A stretch of 64,000 bases of DNA. Origin: Bin87 sp965207585 (GTDB lineage: Bacteria > Chloroflexota > Dehalococcoidia > Lucifugimonadales > UBA3495). The stretch covers positions 3,224,001 to 3,288,000 of the forward strand of contig CBDBMT010000003.1 of the NCBI GenBank assembly GCA_965207585.1. The letters run 5' to 3'. The position numbers were made by a program, and so were the translations under genes. A model generated the notes under the pieces. That model was not told where the DNA came from, ran no database searches, and saw only the letters and a program-made list of their open reading frames with translations. Below, piece by piece: positions 41,132-49,935 of this stretch; the stretch's first letter is position 1, and every line of letters begins with the position of its first letter.

Positions 41132-42841
41132 ATGCTAATGAACGACTTCGTCGTCAGGTTCGCTGGTGAAGGCGGGCAGGGCGTCGTTACTTCGGCCGAA
41201 GGACTGGCCCAGGCCTCGACACAGGTTGGGTATCACGCCCTGACCTACGCGACGTTCCCCTCCCAAATTTTGGGAGGGCCTACCTGGACCCAGGCCAGGA
41301 TTTGTACTGAACCCATTCTCAGCTCGGGCGACCAGGTAGACGTACTGGTCGCATTCAATGAGGAAGCCTACGAGACCCACGCCGAAGAGGTGCGTGAAGG
41401 CGGCGTCATAATTTACAACGCCGACGACTTCACCATGACCGACCCGCGGTCCTTCGGCCTGGCAGTCGACTCCCTGGCTCGTTCCACCGGCAATAACCGC
41501 GCGGCGAACATGGTAGTCATCGGCGCGCTGGCGCAACTGGTGCACATGCCGCAGGAGTACCTCGAGGACTTCGTCGAAGCGCGGTTCCGCCGCGGAAGGG
41601 ATAACGACGACGAGATCATCTCGTCCAACATCGAGGCCATGCGGCTGGGCCGCCAAAACGCGGCCGAAAGCGGTTTCGTCCTGGGTGACCTGGCGCCGCC
41701 GAATCCGCCGGATTACCAGCAGCTCATGCTCAAGGGCAACGAGGCCATCGCTCTGGGCGCCACCCACGCCGGCCTCGAGTTCTACGCCGGCTACCCAATC
41801 TCGCCGGCCACCACCATCCTGCTGTGGATGGAGCGCAATCTGGTAGGCGAGGATAAATTCGCGTACCAGGTCTCTTCGGAAATTGAAGCAATCACGGCAA
41901 TCCTCGGCGCAGGATACGCCGGCAAGAAGGCCATGACTGCAACGGCAGGACCAGGCATATCGCTGATGAGCGAGGGACTGGGTCTGGCCTGGATGGCTGA
42001 AATTCCGCTTGTCGTGGTCGACGTTCAGCGCGGGGGACCGGCAACGGGCTTGCCCACCAAGACCGAGCAGTCAGACCTCATGGGATGTCTCTTCCCGGCT
42101 CACGGGGACGTCCGGATGCCGATCATCGCTCCCGGCTCGGTGGAAGAGTGTTTCTACGGGGCGGTGCAGGCCATTAACTGGGCCGAACGGTACCAGGGCC
42201 CCGTGATCCTGATGAGCGAAATGTCCATGGCCGAACGGGTTCAGAACATCCCGAAGCCCGATCTCAGCAGGGTCGCTGTGGAAGAGCGGCTGACCTACGA
42301 AGGTGGCAACGGCTACCACCGTTACTCGGGCTACGAGTTGTCGCCGATGCCACTGCCGGGCGGGCCCGGCGCCTACGTGGCCAACGGCAGCGAACACGAC
42401 GAGATGGGTGACACCACGCACCTGCCCAGCCGGCACATCCAGATGACCGAGCGCCGGTTCAGCAAGCTGAAGCTCCTGGAAGAAGACCACTACGAGAGCG
42501 ACAATATCCAGGCCAGGATCGCGTTGATGCCCTGGGGCGGTTCCAAAGGGCCGGTCCGGGAGGCTTACGACGCGCTGCGCGAAGAGGGCATCGACATCGC
42601 CTGGTATTTCACGATGTTCCTGCACCCTATCCCACCAAAGCTGCGCGAGGAATTGCGGTCCAAGGAGTTGGTGATCGTCCCCGAGCTCAACTACCAGGGC
42701 CAGTGGGCCAACATACTGAGGTTCCACCGCGTCAACTCAACGCCGATCACGCAGTACACCGGCCTGCCCTTCAAGGTCAGCGAACTGGTGACTCAGGTCA
42801 AAAAGATCATGGCGGAACACATGGAGGAAGCACGGGCATGA
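41132..42841 (+). CDS. korA: 2-oxoacid:ferredoxin oxidoreductase, fused gamma-alpha subunit
   Basis: A 569-aa subunit of the CoA-acylating 2-oxoacid:ferredoxin oxidoreductase, probably for 2-oxoglutarate. Residues 1-180 are the gamma domain (RFAGEGGQGVVTSAEGLAQ). From about 195 comes the alpha/pyrimidine-binding part (GNEAIALGATHAGLEFYAGY, then YPISPATTILLWME) with VDVQRGGPATGLPTKTEQSD. The fused gamma-alpha plus beta layout is the KorAB form. It overlaps korB by 4 nt (ATGA). With icd, mdh and fumC it supplies TCA-cycle steps using ferredoxin instead of NAD. Confidence 0.93.
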   Translation: MLMNDFVVRFAGEGGQGVVTSAEGLAQASTQVGYHALTYATFPSQILGGPTWTQARICTEPILSSGDQVDVLVAFNEEAYETHAEEVREGGVIIYNADDFTMTDPRSFGLAVDSLARSTGNNRAANMVVIGALAQLVHMPQEYLEDFVEARFRRGRDNDDEIISSNIEAMRLGRQNAAESGFVLGDLAPPNPPDYQQLMLKGNEAIALGATHAGLEFYAGYPISPATTILLWMERNLVGEDKFAYQVSSEIEAITAILGAGYAGKKAMTATAGPGISLMSEGLGLAWMAEIPLVVVDVQRGGPATGLPTKTEQSDLMGCLFPAHGDVRMPIIAPGSVEECFYGAVQAINWAERYQGPVILMSEMSMAERVQNIPKPDLSRVAVEERLTYEGGNGYHRYSGYELSPMPLPGGPGAYVANGSEHDEMGDTTHLPSRHIQMTERRFSKLKLLEEDHYESDNIQARIALMPWGGSKGPVREAYDALREEGIDIAWYFTMFLHPIPPKLREELRSKELVIVPELNYQGQWANILRFHRVNSTPITQYTGLPFKVSELVTQVKKIMAEHMEEARA

Positions 42842-43704
42842 GCAAGAAGAACCCGGAATACGACTTCAAATGGTGCCCCGGGTGCGGGGACTTCGGTGTG
42901 CGTCGCGCACTGGAATTCGCCATGATCAATCGGCTGGAGGAAACCGGACTGCCCATTGAAAACAACGTCGTCGTGGCGGGAATCGGTTGCAGCGGCAACT
43001 TGGTTCACCTGCTGGAAGGCGAACAACCCTACGGTATCCACGGAATTCACGGCAGGACGCTACCCGTCGCCATGGGGGTCAAGATGGCGCGGCCCGAACT
43101 GAACGTGATCATCGTGGCCGGAGACGGCGACTTCCTGAGCATCGGCGGCGAACACATCGCCCCGCAGGCGGCTCGCAACGTCAATCTCACCGCCGTAATC
43201 ATGGATAACGGGGTGTACGGCCTCACCAAGGGGCAGAGTTCGCCCACCACTGAAATGGGCGCCGTTACCAGCAGCACGCCCTTCGGCAAGGTGGAAGAGG
43301 ACCTGGATCCGCTGGAGTTGTACCTCACTCTTGGCGTTTCGTACATCGCGTCCGGTTTTTCCGGACAACCTCGCGTCCTGGCACGCTTGATCAACGAGGG
43401 GATGAATCACGACGGGATGGCGATGATCCACGTGCAGTCGCCATGCGTGACCTACAACGACACCTTCCAGTTGATCAAGGGCAACGCCAGGGAAGGCATC
43501 GCCCCGGCCCTGTGGGACATTCCCGAAGACCACGACCCGTCCAGCAAACAGGCAGCGTACGACCTGGTGCAACAGGGCGGTCTGCCCGTGGGCGTCATCT
43601 ACAAGGATGAGTCCCGGGCTTCGCTTGAGGGCAACATGGAGTCCATACGGGCCAAGGCACGCGAGCGCTCCGTGGAGCAGCTGATGAACGCCTACGCGTT
43701 CTAG
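42838..43704 (+). CDS. korB: 2-oxoacid:ferredoxin oxidoreductase, beta subunit
   Basis: A 288-aa thiamine-diphosphate-binding subunit. It starts MSKKNPEYDFKWCPGCGDFG; Cys residues there and in AGIGCSGNL help ligate the Fe-S cluster. VAGDGDFLSIGGEH is the TPP/Mg motif, and MDNGVYGLTKGQSSPT completes it. The ATGA overlap with korA ensures equal translation. The operon ends in a strong palindrome at 43726-43761. Confidence 0.93.
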   Translation: MSKKNPEYDFKWCPGCGDFGVRRALEFAMINRLEETGLPIENNVVVAGIGCSGNLVHLLEGEQPYGIHGIHGRTLPVAMGVKMARPELNVIIVAGDGDFLSIGGEHIAPQAARNVNLTAVIMDNGVYGLTKGQSSPTTEMGAVTSSTPFGKVEEDLDPLELYLTLGVSYIASGFSGQPRVLARLINEGMNHDGMAMIHVQSPCVTYNDTFQLIKGNAREGIAPALWDIPEDHDPSSKQAAYDLVQQGGLPVGVIYKDESRASLEGNMESIRAKARERSVEQLMNAYAF

Positions 43705-43725
43705 CCCGCCCAAAACTTGGCAGTA

Positions 43726-43761
43726 CAAGAAAGGCGGCGCCTCGAGGCGCCGCCTTTCTTG
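43726..43761. terminator. perfect 36-nt palindrome, bidirectional terminator
   Basis: CAAGAAAGGCGGCGCCTC and its exact reverse complement abut without any interruption. Each strand ends in CTTTCTTG, so the hairpin can terminate both korB (plus) and the convergent ccmE (minus). Confidence 0.82.
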
Positions 43762-43825
43762 CATTTATCGGTGCGTTGCGGTTGCCTGTTTCGAGTTCTC
43801 GGCCAGGGATCTGATCAGCCGGGAA

Positions 43826-44380
43826 TCAGTAGGACTGGGCGGGCGCCGCGGCTCCCGGTATGGCGTCAGGGCTCTCAGCCTGCATCGACTGGTATTTGGA
43901 GGGACACTTGACCAAGATGTTCTCAGTGGCAAAAACGCCCGCGTGCCCGTCGTAATGACCTTCCAAGATGATCTCCGAGTGGGGGTTGAAGAACAGGTCC
44001 GGGAGGACGCCAACGTAACTGGCCTCCATCTGCGGACTGCCGGGCGCGATCCCAGGCACATCGGCTAACTTGTCGCCCAGGCTGAAACGGGACAGTGTAG
44101 ACCCACCCTCTCGACGAAAGGTATCCGGAGCCAGGGCGCCGGCGACGCGCAGGGTCTGACCATCGTGAAGTTCGGGGTCATCCATGAACTCGCTCACGGT
44201 GACGAAATACAGCGTGTTACCGGGGAAGGCGGCGTACACCATGTAGGCTACAGCCAGGGCGATCACGCCGCCGAGGATGAGCAGGCGCGTGCGGTGGTTG
44301 CGCCACGCGGATCGCTCTGTTTCCTCCTCCGCGACTTGCGTGACAGCGGGAACCGGTCCGGTGTATGGGTCAGTCTGCAT
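43826..44380 (-). CDS. ccmE: cytochrome c maturation heme chaperone CcmE, CxxxY variant
   Basis: A 184-aa membrane-anchored heme chaperone: one TM helix at about 32-52 and an OB-fold domain with VSEFMDDPELHDGQTLRVAG and YVGVLPDLFFNPHSEIILEG. Classical CcmE binds heme covalently through His in the HxxxY motif. Here the motif is CPSKY (Cys159, Tyr163), the Cys variant known from archaea and some sulfate reducers. It is the last gene of ccmABCDE. An Ala/Pro-rich tail follows the motif. Confidence 0.9.
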   Translation of the reverse strand: MQTDPYTGPVPAVTQVAEEETERSAWRNHRTRLLILGGVIALAVAYMVYAAFPGNTLYFVTVSEFMDDPELHDGQTLRVAGALAPDTFRREGGSTLSRFSLGDKLADVPGIAPGSPQMEASYVGVLPDLFFNPHSEIILEGHYDGHAGVFATENILVKCPSKYQSMQAESPDAIPGAAAPAQSY

Positions 44381-44424
44381 GGAAAATCAATGCGCCTCGG
44401 CAGGTGGATCGCATACCATTATAC

Positions 44425-44613
44425 CTACCCGATTCGCTCCGCCTCGTCAGCGTCGGGCTCGCTGTCCGATTCCATTGTTTGCTGAAGTTCCTGTAAATCC
44501 CTTTGAACCGACTGACGACGCCATGACATGTAGGCGGCGTAGATGAAGAACACCGCCCACACGACGGCGAAAGCGGCGAACAGGAACGGCAGGTTGTTGG
44601 GTGGCACAGTCAT
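44425..44613 (-). CDS. ccmD: CcmD-like small heme-exporter subunit
   Basis: A 62-aa single-pass protein (FLFAAFAVVWAVFFIYAAYM helix) followed by a basic SWRRQSVQRDL and an acidic tail. Size, topology and place between ccmC and ccmE match CcmD, which helps release holo-CcmE from the CcmABC complex. It begins 1 nt after the ccmC stop. Sequence similarity alone would be weak; position carries the call. Confidence 0.8.
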   Translation of the reverse strand: MTVPPNNLPFLFAAFAVVWAVFFIYAAYMSWRRQSVQRDLQELQQTMESDSEPDADEAERIG

Positions 44614-44614
44614 T

Positions 44615-45349
44615 CTAATCGTAGGTTCCTTGACGGCGGATGGCGGAAAGTGCGTCCTCAGTTCCCCGCAGGGCTACACGTTCCAACATTAGATACGTGA
44701 ACAGCGCCAGGGCCGCGATCAGGGAAAAGACCAGGATGCGGGCCATGATGGGCTCCAGGGCGTCGTCTGCCGCCTCGGGCCCGATCACCTGCACCGGGTG
44801 TATCGATCGCCACCATTGCACGGAATAATAGACAATTGGCACGTCGACAAACCCGATGATGCCGACCACGGCTGACCAAGCCCGTCCCTGCTGCGGCGTA
44901 GGAGCGTAGTGACGAATCATCAGGTACGCGACGTAGATCAGCCATAGGATCAACGTTGTGGTGAGCCGCGGCTCCCAAGTCCACCACACCCCCCACACCG
45001 GCCGGGCCCAGATGACCCCGGTGACCAGGGCCAGGGTGACGAACACGACGCCGACCTCTGCGGCCGCATGAGCCACGCGGTCCCACACTTCACCTCGCCG
45101 AATGAGGTAACCGACGCCGGCCACGGCGCAAACCAGGAACCCCAGGAAAGACAGGATGGAGATGGGGACGTGGATGTAGAAGATACGCTGGATATGGCCC
45201 AGCACCTGGTCGGTGGGAGCCACCACAAAGATCAGATACCCGTCGATGATGGTCAGAGCTGCCGCAAGTGCCAGCAGCCAGGAACGGGGATCGCGCAGGG
45301 AGGAACGAATCGGGCTGTCGAAAGGGCCACGGCCCGTTATTGCGGCCAA
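44615..45349 (-). CDS. ccmC: heme exporter permease CcmC
   Basis: A 244-aa integral membrane protein with six TM helices. The heme-handling tryptophan-rich motif WGVWWTWEPRLTT is at about residues 120-132, flanked by conserved His in FYIHVPISIL and DVPIVYYSVQWWRSIHP. It attaches heme to CcmE. The start is TTG at 45349, 6 nt after the ccmB stop; other starts nearby are possible. Confidence 0.92.
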   Translation of the reverse strand: MAAITGRGPFDSPIRSSLRDPRSWLLALAAALTIIDGYLIFVVAPTDQVLGHIQRIFYIHVPISILSFLGFLVCAVAGVGYLIRRGEVWDRVAHAAAEVGVVFVTLALVTGVIWARPVWGVWWTWEPRLTTTLILWLIYVAYLMIRHYAPTPQQGRAWSAVVGIIGFVDVPIVYYSVQWWRSIHPVQVIGPEAADDALEPIMARILVFSLIAALALFTYLMLERVALRGTEDALSAIRRQGTYD

Positions 45350-45355
45350 GCTACG

Positions 45356-46030
45356 CTATCCCTCGAACACATACCCGAATATCCATGGACATATTACCAA
45401 AAAGAGTGCGTCGAAGACCACCAAAAGCGGAAGCCATCGAGTCCAGACTGGCAACATTGGCCCGCCCTGCAACACCAGGGCAGTGGCCTCCACGGCCGCG
45501 ATGAGTACCGGAACAATCACCGGAAAGAAGAGCACGGGCAGCAGGATTTCACGTGACCGCGTTTGGGCCGCGATGGCAGCAAAGAAGGTCCCTACGGTGG
45601 CGAAACCGACGGTCGCAAGTAGGATTATCAGTCCCAGCGTCGGAGACAGCGTTGGCAAGCCCAGCATGACCGCGAACACCGGCAGCAGGACGACCTCGAT
45701 GACCAGCATGAATGCCAGCGTGCCCAGCATCTTGCCCAGGAAGACGGCGTCGCGGCTCACCGGGGCCGCAAGCAGCCCGTCCAGCGCGCCTTGCTCCTGC
45801 TCCCGCGCGAACGCCCGGTTCATCGCGAGCACCCCGACGAAACCATACGCTACCCAGAGGAGACCCGGCGCCACCGGCGCCAGGCTTCCGGGGGTCCGGT
45901 TCAGGCCGAAATTGAACACGACGACCACGATCAGCCCAAAGATCAAGGCGGAAACGATGGTGTCGCGGGAACGAATCTCCAGCCGGACGTCCTTCCACGC
46001 TATCGCCAGGGTCGCGCTGAACAGTCGCAT
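45356..46030 (-). CDS. ccmB: heme exporter permease CcmB
   Basis: A 224-aa ABC-2-like membrane subunit with six TM helices. It begins with AWKDVRLEIRSRDTIVSALI, then NRAFAREQEQGALDGLLAAP, both typical of CcmB. It pairs with the CcmA ATPase to drive release of heme-loaded CcmE. It lies 24 nt after ccmA. Confidence 0.92.
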   Translation of the reverse strand: MRLFSATLAIAWKDVRLEIRSRDTIVSALIFGLIVVVVFNFGLNRTPGSLAPVAPGLLWVAYGFVGVLAMNRAFAREQEQGALDGLLAAPVSRDAVFLGKMLGTLAFMLVIEVVLLPVFAVMLGLPTLSPTLGLIILLATVGFATVGTFFAAIAAQTRSREILLPVLFFPVIVPVLIAAVEATALVLQGGPMLPVWTRWLPLLVVFDALFLVICPWIFGYVFEG

Positions 46031-46054
46031 GGGCGACGATCCGATTGGGCCGAC

Positions 46055-46765
46055 TCAGCCGTCAGCGGTCCCGGGTGTTGCGGTGGCGTCCCTAGATGAA
46101 GGCATCTCCTCTGCCAATCTCCCGCGCTCCAGCCTGAAGATGCGGTCGGCCCAGGCCTGTCCGATATCGGGACTGTGCGTGGTCAGCAAAGCACTCTTGC
46201 CCGACGCCGACCAATCCCGCAGCAACTCGCCCAGGGCTGCGACAGAATCGGCGTCGAGACCCGATTCAGGTTCGTCCAGCAACAGGACCGCGGGTTCGTG
46301 CAGGATTGCGCGGGCCACTGACAGGCGTTTTTGCATCCCGTGGGACAAAGTGCGCACCCGGCGCTCCGCCCGGTCGGCGAGGTTCAACTGCTCGAGGACA
46401 CTGTCGATGCGGCTGGCGGGACGGTCAATACCGTAAAGTTTCGCGTAGAAAATCAGGTTTTCGCGGCAGGTCAGGTCGCTGTACAGCAGGGTCTGGTGAC
46501 CGACGAAACCGAGAAGGGTCCGCGCCCGTCCGCCGGAACCCCGCATCCGCAGCCCGGCGATTTGCACCTCGCCGGCATCCGCACGGGAAAGGCCCCCCAA
46601 GATACGCAGCAGCGTGGTCTTGCCCGCCCCGTTGGGTCCGAAAAGCACCGCGGTTTGGCCCCACGGCACGTATATGTCAACGCTCCTCAGAACGCCGCGG
46701 TCACCGTAGTCCTTGCGCAGACCGACGGCCGAGACGGCCAACGGACCGGCCGATGCGGGGCTCAT
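46055..46765 (-). CDS. ccmA: heme exporter ATPase CcmA
   Basis: A 236-aa ABC ATPase: Walker A GPNGAGKTTLLRIL, signature LSHGMQKRLSVARA, Walker B VLLLDEPESGLD, and the switch His in TTHSP. The HGMQKRL signature is characteristic of CcmA-like ATPases. It lies 9 nt after the acyl-CoA synthetase stop, so both may be co-transcribed. ccmF, ccmG and ccmH are not in the window. Confidence 0.92.
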   Translation of the reverse strand: MSPASAGPLAVSAVGLRKDYGDRGVLRSVDIYVPWGQTAVLFGPNGAGKTTLLRILGGLSRADAGEVQIAGLRMRGSGGRARTLLGFVGHQTLLYSDLTCRENLIFYAKLYGIDRPASRIDSVLEQLNLADRAERRVRTLSHGMQKRLSVARAILHEPAVLLLDEPESGLDADSVAALGELLRDWSASGKSALLTTHSPDIGQAWADRIFRLERGRLAEEMPSSRDATATPGTADG

Positions 46766-46774
46766 CCGATGGGT

Positions 46775-48388
46775 TCAGCGGTGATGCTCAAACCGTTCCC
46801 GCAATACCTTCTTGTCGAACTTGCCGACGCTGGTTTTGGGAATTTCGTCGATGAACACCACGTCGTCCGGGAGCCACCAGCGGGCGAAATCCGGTCGAAT
46901 GAAGTCCAAAATCGTGTCCCTGGTCAGCGGGCCGGAAGCTTCGGAGCGAGCAACCACGCAGGCCAGCGGCCGCTCCTGCCACTGCGGATCCGGTATGGCG
47001 ATCACGGCGGCTTCCAGCACGTCAGGGTGGGCCATGATCGCCGATTCCAGGTCCACCGACGAAATCCACTCGCCGCCGCTCTTCACCATGTCCTTGACCC
47101 GGTCAACGATCTGGATGTAGCCGTTGGCGTCGATGGTGGCGATGTCCCCGCTGTGGTACCACCCGTCGATGAAAGTCTCCACGCTGCGCTCGTCGTCGAC
47201 GTACTCCTCCGCCAGCCACGGCCCGCGGAACCAGAGTTCCCCGCGCTGTTCGCCGTCCCAAGCCAAGTCATCGCCGTTCTCGTCGGCGAGCTTCATGTCG
47301 ATGCCGGGGGCGACGACCCCCTGGCTGGCGTTCAGCTCCAGGCGTTTCTCATCGGACATCTCGTCCAGCCAGCTGCGCCGCCGGTTCACCGAGATCAGCG
47401 GGGCCGCCTCGGTCATGCCGTAGGCGTGGACAATTTCGACGCCCAGTTGGTCCCGGTAAGCCTGCAAAACCGCCAGAGGAACCGCCGATCCTCCGCTCAC
47501 GACCTGGCGCAGCGAAGTCAGATCATATTCGACTCCCGAGCGCTGGAGGTAGTCAAGCACGCCGATCCAGATAGTGGGCACGCCGGCGCTGATGGTCACC
47601 CGCTCGCGCTCGATCATCTCGCAGATTACGCGCGGGTCCGGCCGCACGCCGGGGAAGATCTGGGAAGCGCCGAACATCGTGGCAGCGTAGGGAAAACCCC
47701 AGCAGTTGGCGTGAAACATCGGCACGATGGCCATGATCCGGTCTCGTTCTGACACGGCCAGCATGTCGGCCGTGGCGGCAGTCATTGAATGGAGATATAC
47801 AGCCCGGTGGGAGTAGGCCACGCCCTTGGGCAGACCGGTGGTGGCCGAGGTATAACAGAGGCCCATAGTCGAGTATTCATCGACATCGGCCGGGCGATAC
47901 TCGGGCGACGTCGCATCCAGGAGGGTTTCGTAGCAAACGGCGCGGGGCAGGGTCGTGGACATTTCGTCCGGCCCGCCGAGGATAACGAAATGCTCCACGG
48001 AGGTCAGCCGGTCGGCGATGGCTTCGATCACGGGCGCCAGGTCCGGGTCGATCAGCAGGGCCTTATCGCCGGCGTGATTGATGATGTACACCATGTCATC
48101 GGGTGCCAGTCGGATGTTGATCGTATGAGTGACCGCACCAATGGTGGCCGGCGCGAAGTACGCTTCCAGGTGTCGGTAAGTGTTCCAGGCAAAAGTGCCG
48201 ACCCGATCCCCGGGCGCAATCCCCAGTTCCCGCAAGGCGTTGCCCAATCGCGCGGTGCGGGTGAACATCTCGGCGTAAGTATAGCGATGGGTATCCTCGC
48301 CCACTCGCGTCACGATTTCCTTGTTGGGGAAGTGGGTTGCCGCGCGCTCCAATATGCGGTTGGCCAGCAATTCATAATGCATCGTCAT
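46775..48388 (-). CDS. acyl-CoA synthetase (AMP-forming)
   Basis: A 537-aa ANL-superfamily enzyme activating a medium- or long-chain carboxylic acid. Core motifs are CYTSATTGLPKGVAYSHRA (phosphate loop), VHAYGMTEAAPL (adenine), the hinge region YHSGDIATIDANGYIQIVDR and the C-terminal catalytic Lys in PKTSVGKFDKK. GGAGATC lies before the ATG at 48388. It could supply substrate to the acyl-CoA dehydrogenase at 17.7 kb; chain length cannot be told. Confidence 0.92.
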   Translation of the reverse strand: MTMHYELLANRILERAATHFPNKEIVTRVGEDTHRYTYAEMFTRTARLGNALRELGIAPGDRVGTFAWNTYRHLEAYFAPATIGAVTHTINIRLAPDDMVYIINHAGDKALLIDPDLAPVIEAIADRLTSVEHFVILGGPDEMSTTLPRAVCYETLLDATSPEYRPADVDEYSTMGLCYTSATTGLPKGVAYSHRAVYLHSMTAATADMLAVSERDRIMAIVPMFHANCWGFPYAATMFGASQIFPGVRPDPRVICEMIERERVTISAGVPTIWIGVLDYLQRSGVEYDLTSLRQVVSGGSAVPLAVLQAYRDQLGVEIVHAYGMTEAAPLISVNRRRSWLDEMSDEKRLELNASQGVVAPGIDMKLADENGDDLAWDGEQRGELWFRGPWLAEEYVDDERSVETFIDGWYHSGDIATIDANGYIQIVDRVKDMVKSGGEWISSVDLESAIMAHPDVLEAAVIAIPDPQWQERPLACVVARSEASGPLTRDTILDFIRPDFARWWLPDDVVFIDEIPKTSVGKFDKKVLRERFEHHR

Positions 48389-48410
48389 GGCGGATCTCCT
48401 GCATCCAGTC

Positions 48411-48508
48411 CGTCATTCCCACTTTCGCGGGAATCCAGAAAGTAAAAAATAAAGCTAACGTTCCGCTTGCCGTGATTTTCTGGGTTCCTGCTTTCGCAGG
48501 AACGACGG
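48411..48508. repeat. interspersed palindromic repeat, family A (inverted pair)
   Basis: Two units in opposite orientation, 48411-48440 (CGTCATTCCCAC, TTTC, GCGGGAATCCAGAA) and 48476-48508 (TTTTCTGGGTTCCTGC, then TTTCGCAGGAACGACGG), flank 35 nt of AT-rich spacer. The pair forms a MITE-like inverted repeat between the SDR stop and the acyl-CoA synthetase start. It shares its unit with 22900-22930. Confidence 0.75.
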
Positions 48509-48525
48509 TATTTGGTCAATATGTT

Positions 48526-49320
48526 CTACGGATGCTTGATGCTCACTCCGCCATCGATAGCCCAAGTCTGGCCGGTCACGTAAGTTGCGGCGGGCGACGC
48601 CAGATAAACGGCCAGGTAGCCAACCTCAATGAGCCTGCCGACCCGGGCGAGCGGAACGGTTTCCCCAGCCGCCGCGTCGCGGGCCGCGAAAGCCTCCTCG
48701 GACATTTGCTCCGGATCGGGAAAGGATCCCGGGGCGATGGCGTTGCAGCGGATGCCGAAAGGCGCCCACTCCTGGGCCACGCACTCGGTGAAGCGCATCA
48801 GGCCCGCCTTGGCGGCGTCGTACGCTGCCGACATTGGGCGCCCCCGGAAGGATGCCCAGCCGCTGATGTTGATTACGTTGCCCTGTCTCCGCTCCAGCAT
48901 GTGGGGCGCGACAGCGCGGCAACCCTGGAATGCCTCGGTCAGGTTGATATCGACGATGCTGTGCCACTCGGCTTCGGTCATGCCGGGTATATCGCTGCCG
49001 GGAAGCTGTGCCACCGGCTTGCGGATGGCGTCTCCGACGCAGTTGATCAGCGTGTCGATGTGCCCGAATTCGGCGATGGTACGGTTGACTATCGCGTCGG
49101 TGTCGGCCGCAGTGGTAGCGTCCCCGGTGAGCGGAAGGCAAGTCCCGCCCATGGCCCTGATCTCCTCAGCAACCCGGTTCACGCCAGTGAAGGTCAGGCC
49201 AGTTACGGCTACGTCCGCTCCGGCCTGCGCAAACGCCAGGGCGATGCCCTTCCCAATGCCCCGACCCGCGCCGACGAGCAATACTTTCTGGCCACTGACG
49301 TCAAAGATATCCAAACTCAT
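48526..49320 (-). CDS. short-chain dehydrogenase/reductase
   Basis: A 264-aa classical SDR starting at ATG 49320 (AGGAG upstream). It has the cofactor motif GAGRGIGKG (residues about 18-26), NCVGDAIRKP in place of NNAG, Ser in ISGWAS, the catalytic YDAAK and CNAIAPGSFPDP. The insert PVAQLPGSDIPGMTEAEWHS is typical of 2-keto/3-hydroxyacyl-type members. Substrate is unknown. Confidence 0.9.
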   Translation of the reverse strand: MSLDIFDVSGQKVLLVGAGRGIGKGIALAFAQAGADVAVTGLTFTGVNRVAEEIRAMGGTCLPLTGDATTAADTDAIVNRTIAEFGHIDTLINCVGDAIRKPVAQLPGSDIPGMTEAEWHSIVDINLTEAFQGCRAVAPHMLERRQGNVINISGWASFRGRPMSAAYDAAKAGLMRFTECVAQEWAPFGIRCNAIAPGSFPDPEQMSEEAFAARDAAAGETVPLARVGRLIEVGYLAVYLASPAATYVTGQTWAIDGGVSIKHP

Positions 49321-49503
49321 GGGCGTACTCCTGCGGGGGTTGAACACACCGCACTGACCATCGTAGCAATATAGAGGCACATGGTGCCACACTGCCGGGT
49401 GCGGGGCAACCGCAACCCTGGAGTCGTTCGGCGTGGCGGATCGCAACGGCGATGGGGTAAAATCGTGCAACGCGTTTTCTATCTGGTTTTCGAGGTGCCG
49501 GAC

Positions 49504-49890
49504 ATGCCCAGGGATAGTAATCGGGTCGTGTACCCGCCGGAAGGGTGGACGAACTCGCTGGCCGCGGAATACATTGGTCCCGACCAGTTCGGCAACGGCG
49601 AAGTGTACGACACGCAACTGGACGGGGCTCCGTTGATCCGCCTGATTTATGACGAGCGTGACGAGGAAATTACCGTCCGGTGCCTGCGCTGCGAGCAGCA
49701 ATCCCAGGCCGCGGGGCGTTTCACAGCCTACCCTATGATCGGAATCATCAGCATCAACGCCACCGCTTTGCTGGTCCCAATGAACACCCCGCGGATCATG
49801 CGTCACTTGGCTGACCGGCACGATGAAACACTTGCCGGCATCGACGACGTCGATTTTTTTAATTGCCTGCTGGACAGTTGCGGACTGTAA
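49504..49890 (+). CDS. unknown protein with CLRCE motif
   Basis: A 128-aa soluble protein starting at ATG 49504 (MPRDSNRVVYPPEGWTNSLA). An upstream in-frame ATG at 49381 would add 41 Arg-rich residues and is less likely. It contains TVRCLRCEQQSQ near residue 60 and several conserved-looking aromatic/acidic stretches. No family is recognised. The VRCLRCE string is shared with the 63-aa protein at 25887-26078. The GMC gene follows 45 nt later. Confidence 0.55.
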   Translation: MPRDSNRVVYPPEGWTNSLAAEYIGPDQFGNGEVYDTQLDGAPLIRLIYDERDEEITVRCLRCEQQSQAAGRFTAYPMIGIISINATALLVPMNTPRIMRHLADRHDETLAGIDDVDFFNCLLDSCGL

Positions 49891-49935
49891 CGAACGTCAC
49901 TCCAAACCGGGATTGAACCGTCGGGAGGTAACCCC

